Part shown: positions 5,811 to 7,302 of the stretch, in pieces
Position numbering within the stretch: the stretch's first letter is position 1
How the letters are laid out: every line of letters starts with the position of its first letter
Origin: Clostridia bacterium
GTDB taxonomy: Bacteria; Bacillota; Clostridia; Oscillospirales; SIG627
Length of the DNA stretch: 7,302 bases
Assembly: GCA_017453605.1 (NCBI GenBank)
Contig: JAFTEP010000137.1
Span: 1 to 7,302 of the forward strand
Direction of reading: 5' to 3'
Program-made: the position numbers and the translations under genes
Notes under the pieces: generated by a model
Database searches by the model: none
The model's input: only the letters and a program-made list of their open reading frames with translations
What the model was told of the DNA's origin: nothing

Positions 5811-6477
5811 GATATTGAGGCGTCAGTCCGCGGCGTCAGAGCCGTACTGGGAGACGTTCGAATACGACGGACCGGCGGAAAATTCCGTCGCCGGGGTATT
5901 GGACTACATCAACTATCACGACGATATCAAAAACGACGAAGGGGAAAACACCGCCCGTATCGGCTGGGAGTGCTCGTGCCTTCAGGGCGTCTGCGGAGCC
6001 TGCGCGATGGTGATAAACGGCGTTCCCGCGCTCGCCTGCGAGACTTTTTTGAAGGATCTGAAATCAGATACTCTGGAACTGAGACCGCTCAGCAAATTCC
6101 CCGCGGTGCGCGACCTTATGACGGATCGCTCCCTTATACACGAAAACCTCACGAAAACAAACGTTTATATCGGCGAATACAATCCGTCGTCCGATAAGGA
6201 TCACGCGCATCAGTACACGGCGGCAAAATGCCTGAAGTGCGGTCTGTGTCTCGAAGTATGCCCCAACTACGTGAACGGAAAGAACTTCTTCGGCGCTGTC
6301 TTTGCAAACGACTGCTATCTCGTCGCCTCCCGCAATAAGAACAAAGCGCAGGAGATAAAAAAGAACTACGCAAAGCACTTCGGGAGCGGCTGCTCGAAAT
6401 CGCTCTCATGCATGGACGTCTGTCCGATGAATATCCCGACGATCGCTTCAATGGCAAAGCTGAACCGCTCTGAATAA
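5800..6477 (+). CDS. Fumarate reductase/succinate dehydrogenase iron-sulfur subunit
   Basis: A 225-aa electron-transfer subunit linking the flavoprotein to the membrane cytochrome. The N-terminal plant-type ferredoxin domain holds a [2Fe-2S] cluster (C60-x4-C65-x2-C68-x11-C80). The C-terminal helical domain has C144-x2-C147-x2-C150-x3-C154-P and C198-x5-C204-x3-C208-P, the standard pattern for one [4Fe-4S] and one [3Fe-4S] cluster in SdhB/FrdB. Spacing and length match the family closely. An extra cysteine, C58, precedes the first motif. The gene overlaps the end of the flavoprotein gene by 11 bases. Its ribosome site is GGAG at 5789-5792, seven bases before the ATG, so translation is probably coupled. 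It is the last gene of the operon; a hairpin follows 30 bases after the stop. Confidence 0.92.
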   Translation: MKVKILRRQSAASEPYWETFEYDGPAENSVAGVLDYINYHDDIKNDEGENTARIGWECSCLQGVCGACAMVINGVPALACETFLKDLKSDTLELRPLSKFPAVRDLMTDRSLIHENLTKTNVYIGEYNPSSDKDHAHQYTAAKCLKCGLCLEVCPNYVNGKNFFGAVFANDCYLVASRNKNKAQEIKKNYAKHFGSGCSKSLSCMDVCPMNIPTIASMAKLNRSE

Positions 6478-6506
6478 CTGTTTGACGGAAAAAATAACGG
6501 CATAAG

Positions 6507-6536
6507 AAAAGGACAGGGAGACTTCCCCGCCCTTTT
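6507..6536. terminator. Probable bidirectional terminator between convergent genes
   Basis: AAAAGG (6507-6512) pairs with CCTTTT (6531-6536), and GGG (6516-6518) with CCC (6525-6527) across a 3x3 internal loop, with a 6-base loop on top. The A and T flanks give a short U tract in both directions, which suits a site serving the iron-sulfur gene on one side and the lipoprotein gene on the other. The internal mismatch makes it only moderately strong. Confidence 0.6.
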
Positions 6537-6554
6537 CGACGATTATTTGTTATG

Positions 6555-6971
6555 TCATTTTTTCTCGGCGAGAGTGCCTTCTTTCATTTCGACGTTGCCT
6601 TCGTAGACGTTGTAGACTGGATTTCTTACAACGATCGTGTCTCCGACGGCGACGTCTTTTTCTTCAAACGCCCTGGGCTCGCCGTTTTCCCAGAGCCCGA
6701 ATAAAAGCACGCTGCCGCTTTCGTCCTCGACGCGCGCATAGTAGGGGTTCAGAAGTTCAACGAGCTTGACAGTGACGGTGAAATCCTCGCCCTCTCCTTT
6801 TTTGTCGAACCATTCGCTTATAGTGACGTTTCCCGAAAGCCCCGCGGCTTCAACGGTTTTTTGGGCCGTCATAGTCGCGTCTTTTTCGGTTGAAGTCGTC
6901 TTTGTGTCAGCACAGGATGTGAGAGCGAGAAGTATCAACAGAGCTGCCGCCGCTGCGATCAGTTTTTTCAT
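6555..6971 (-). CDS. Small lipoprotein with possible OB-fold domain
   Basis: A 138-aa exported lipoprotein of unknown function. The N-terminus is a type II signal peptide: basic MKK, a hydrophobic Ala/Leu core and lipobox L-T-S-C with the lipidated cysteine at residue 20. Residues 21-45 are a Thr/Lys-rich spacer. Residues 46-138 look like an all-beta domain: TVTVKLVELLNPYYARVED, then a SGSVLLFG turn, then VGDTIVVRNPVYNVYEGN and a strand with EMKEGTL. This order resembles OB-fold domains in other bacterial lipoproteins, but I cannot name a family with certainty. I chose the ATG at 6971, because AGGAGG (6986-6981) lies nine bases before it; the TTG two codons upstream is only three bases from that site. 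It is transcribed convergently to the fumarate reductase operon and divergently from the regulator gene. Confidence 0.8.
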   Translation of the reverse strand: MKKLIAAAAALLILLALTSCADTKTTSTEKDATMTAQKTVEAAGLSGNVTISEWFDKKGEGEDFTVTVKLVELLNPYYARVEDESGSVLLFGLWENGEPRAFEEKDVAVGDTIVVRNPVYNVYEGNVEMKEGTLAEKK

Positions 6972-7002
6972 TTTCAAAAACCTCCTCGTTTATTCTTGTT
7001 AT

Positions 7003-7031
7003 ATTTTAGCATATTCTCAACAGTTTTGCAA
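7003..7031 (-). promoter_or_regulatory. Promoter of the lipoprotein gene
   Basis: On the minus strand, TTGCAA (7031-7026) and TAAAAT (7008-7003) are spaced by 17 bp, with an extended -10 TGC just before TAAAAT. It lies about 30 bases upstream of the chosen ATG. Confidence 0.65.
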
Positions 7032-7062
7032 CTACAATTTGCGTCTAAGGAATTATTAGTCG

Positions 7063-7087
7063 CTTTTTCAACCGCGGGATGAAAAAG
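7063..7087. repeat. Perfect inverted repeat between divergent promoters (possible operator)
   Basis: CTTTTTCA (7063-7070) and TGAAAAAG (7080-7087) form a perfect 8-bp inverted repeat around a 9-base centre that contains the palindrome CCGCGG. It has no U tract on either side, so it is not a terminator. It lies 17 bp upstream of the regulator's -35 box and about 30 bp upstream of the lipoprotein's -35 box, a plausible place for a regulator to bind. Confidence 0.5.
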
Positions 7088-7103
7088 TTCGTCTGGTAAG
7101 TTA

Positions 7104-7132
7104 TTGCTTTATTTACGGGAAGCGGTTATAAT
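7104..7132 (+). promoter_or_regulatory. Promoter of the XRE regulator gene
   Basis: TTGCTT (7104-7109) and a perfect TATAAT (7127-7132) are separated by 17 bp. The start codon follows 45 bases later, preceded by AGGGAG at 7165-7170. Confidence 0.65.
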
Positions 7133-7177
7133 AGGAGCGTGATGAGCGCGAATCATAATAAACTAGGGAGTTAAAAA

Positions 7178-7302
7178 ATGATAAAGATAGGCGAACAAAT
7201 CAAGGCCTTGAGAAAAGAGCGCGGATGGACCCAGGAACAGCTTGCGAAAAGTCTTGGCGTTTCTTTTCAGGCTGTGTCAAAATGGGAGAACGGGATCGCG
7301 CT
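7178..7302 (+). CDS. XRE-family helix-turn-helix regulator (3'-partial)
   Basis: The first 41 residues of a DNA-binding protein; the gene runs off the right edge. The sequence is a classic Cro/C1 (XRE) helix-turn-helix: IGEQIKALRKERGWTQEQLA, then LGVSFQAVSKWENG, with the TQEQLA turn helix and the recognition helix ending in SKWE. Such N-terminal domains occur in small repressors and in longer regulators with a C-terminal sensor, enzyme or membrane domain, which cannot be told apart here. The ATG has AGGGAG seven bases upstream and its own promoter. It is divergent from the lipoprotein gene and may bind the inverted repeat between them; this is inference from position. Confidence 0.88.
   Translation, partial: MIKIGEQIKALRKERGWTQEQLAKSLGVSFQAVSKWENGIA

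Noticed and set aside
6975..6977. TTG start two codons upstream for the lipoprotein gene
   Set aside because: It is only three bases from the AGGAGG ribosome site; the ATG at 6971 has better spacing and gives a normal signal peptide.

Overview
The window looks like chromosomal DNA from an anaerobic, Gram-positive-type bacterium, probably an uncultured gut member of the Clostridia (Oscillospirales or Christensenellales-like). The reasons are strong AGGAGG-type ribosome sites, TATAAT-like promoters, a rubredoxin/ferredoxin/rubrerythrin peroxide-detoxification cluster, and a B. subtilis/Wolinella-style C-A-B fumarate reductase operon. Assignment below class is inference.

Layout. (1) Positions 1-554: the end of a small HEPN-like protein with an R-x4-H motif and a C-terminal membrane anchor, closed by a clear intrinsic terminator near 594-623. 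(2) Positions 650-3429: an apparent operon starting from a promoter near 654-682. It encodes a protein with a rubredoxin domain at each end, then a long ferredoxin-rubrerythrin fusion that also carries two rubredoxin domains, then an EamA/DMT-family transporter. (3) Positions 3540-6477: a three-gene fumarate reductase/succinate dehydrogenase operon (membrane cytochrome b, flavoprotein, iron-sulfur subunit) with overlapping gene ends. (4) Positions 6507-6536: a hairpin between convergent genes. (5) Positions 6555-6971, minus strand: a small lipoprotein with a possible OB-fold. (6) From 7178: the beginning of an XRE-family helix-turn-helix regulator, cut by the window edge. The divergent promoters of (5) and (6) are separated by a perfect 8-bp inverted repeat that could be an operator.

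How the parts work together. The first operon has the parts of a peroxide (and perhaps superoxide) reduction chain. Electrons could enter through the [4Fe-4S] ferredoxin domain, pass through rubredoxin centres and reach the rubrerythrin diiron site, which reduces H2O2 to water. The second operon would reduce fumarate with quinol at the membrane. The flavoprotein lacks the histidine that normally binds FAD covalently, which points towards fumarate reduction rather than succinate oxidation.

The most unusual spot is the join between the ferredoxin and rubrerythrin parts. An in-frame ATG with its own ribosome site lies inside the long ORF, just after an A6 run. One extra A there would restore a stop codon and split the ORF into two ordinary genes. 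It is either a recent gene fusion, a slippage-controlled fusion, or a one-base sequence error. I saw no CRISPR array, insertion sequence, tRNA or rRNA, and no gap without a gene exceeds about 210 bases.
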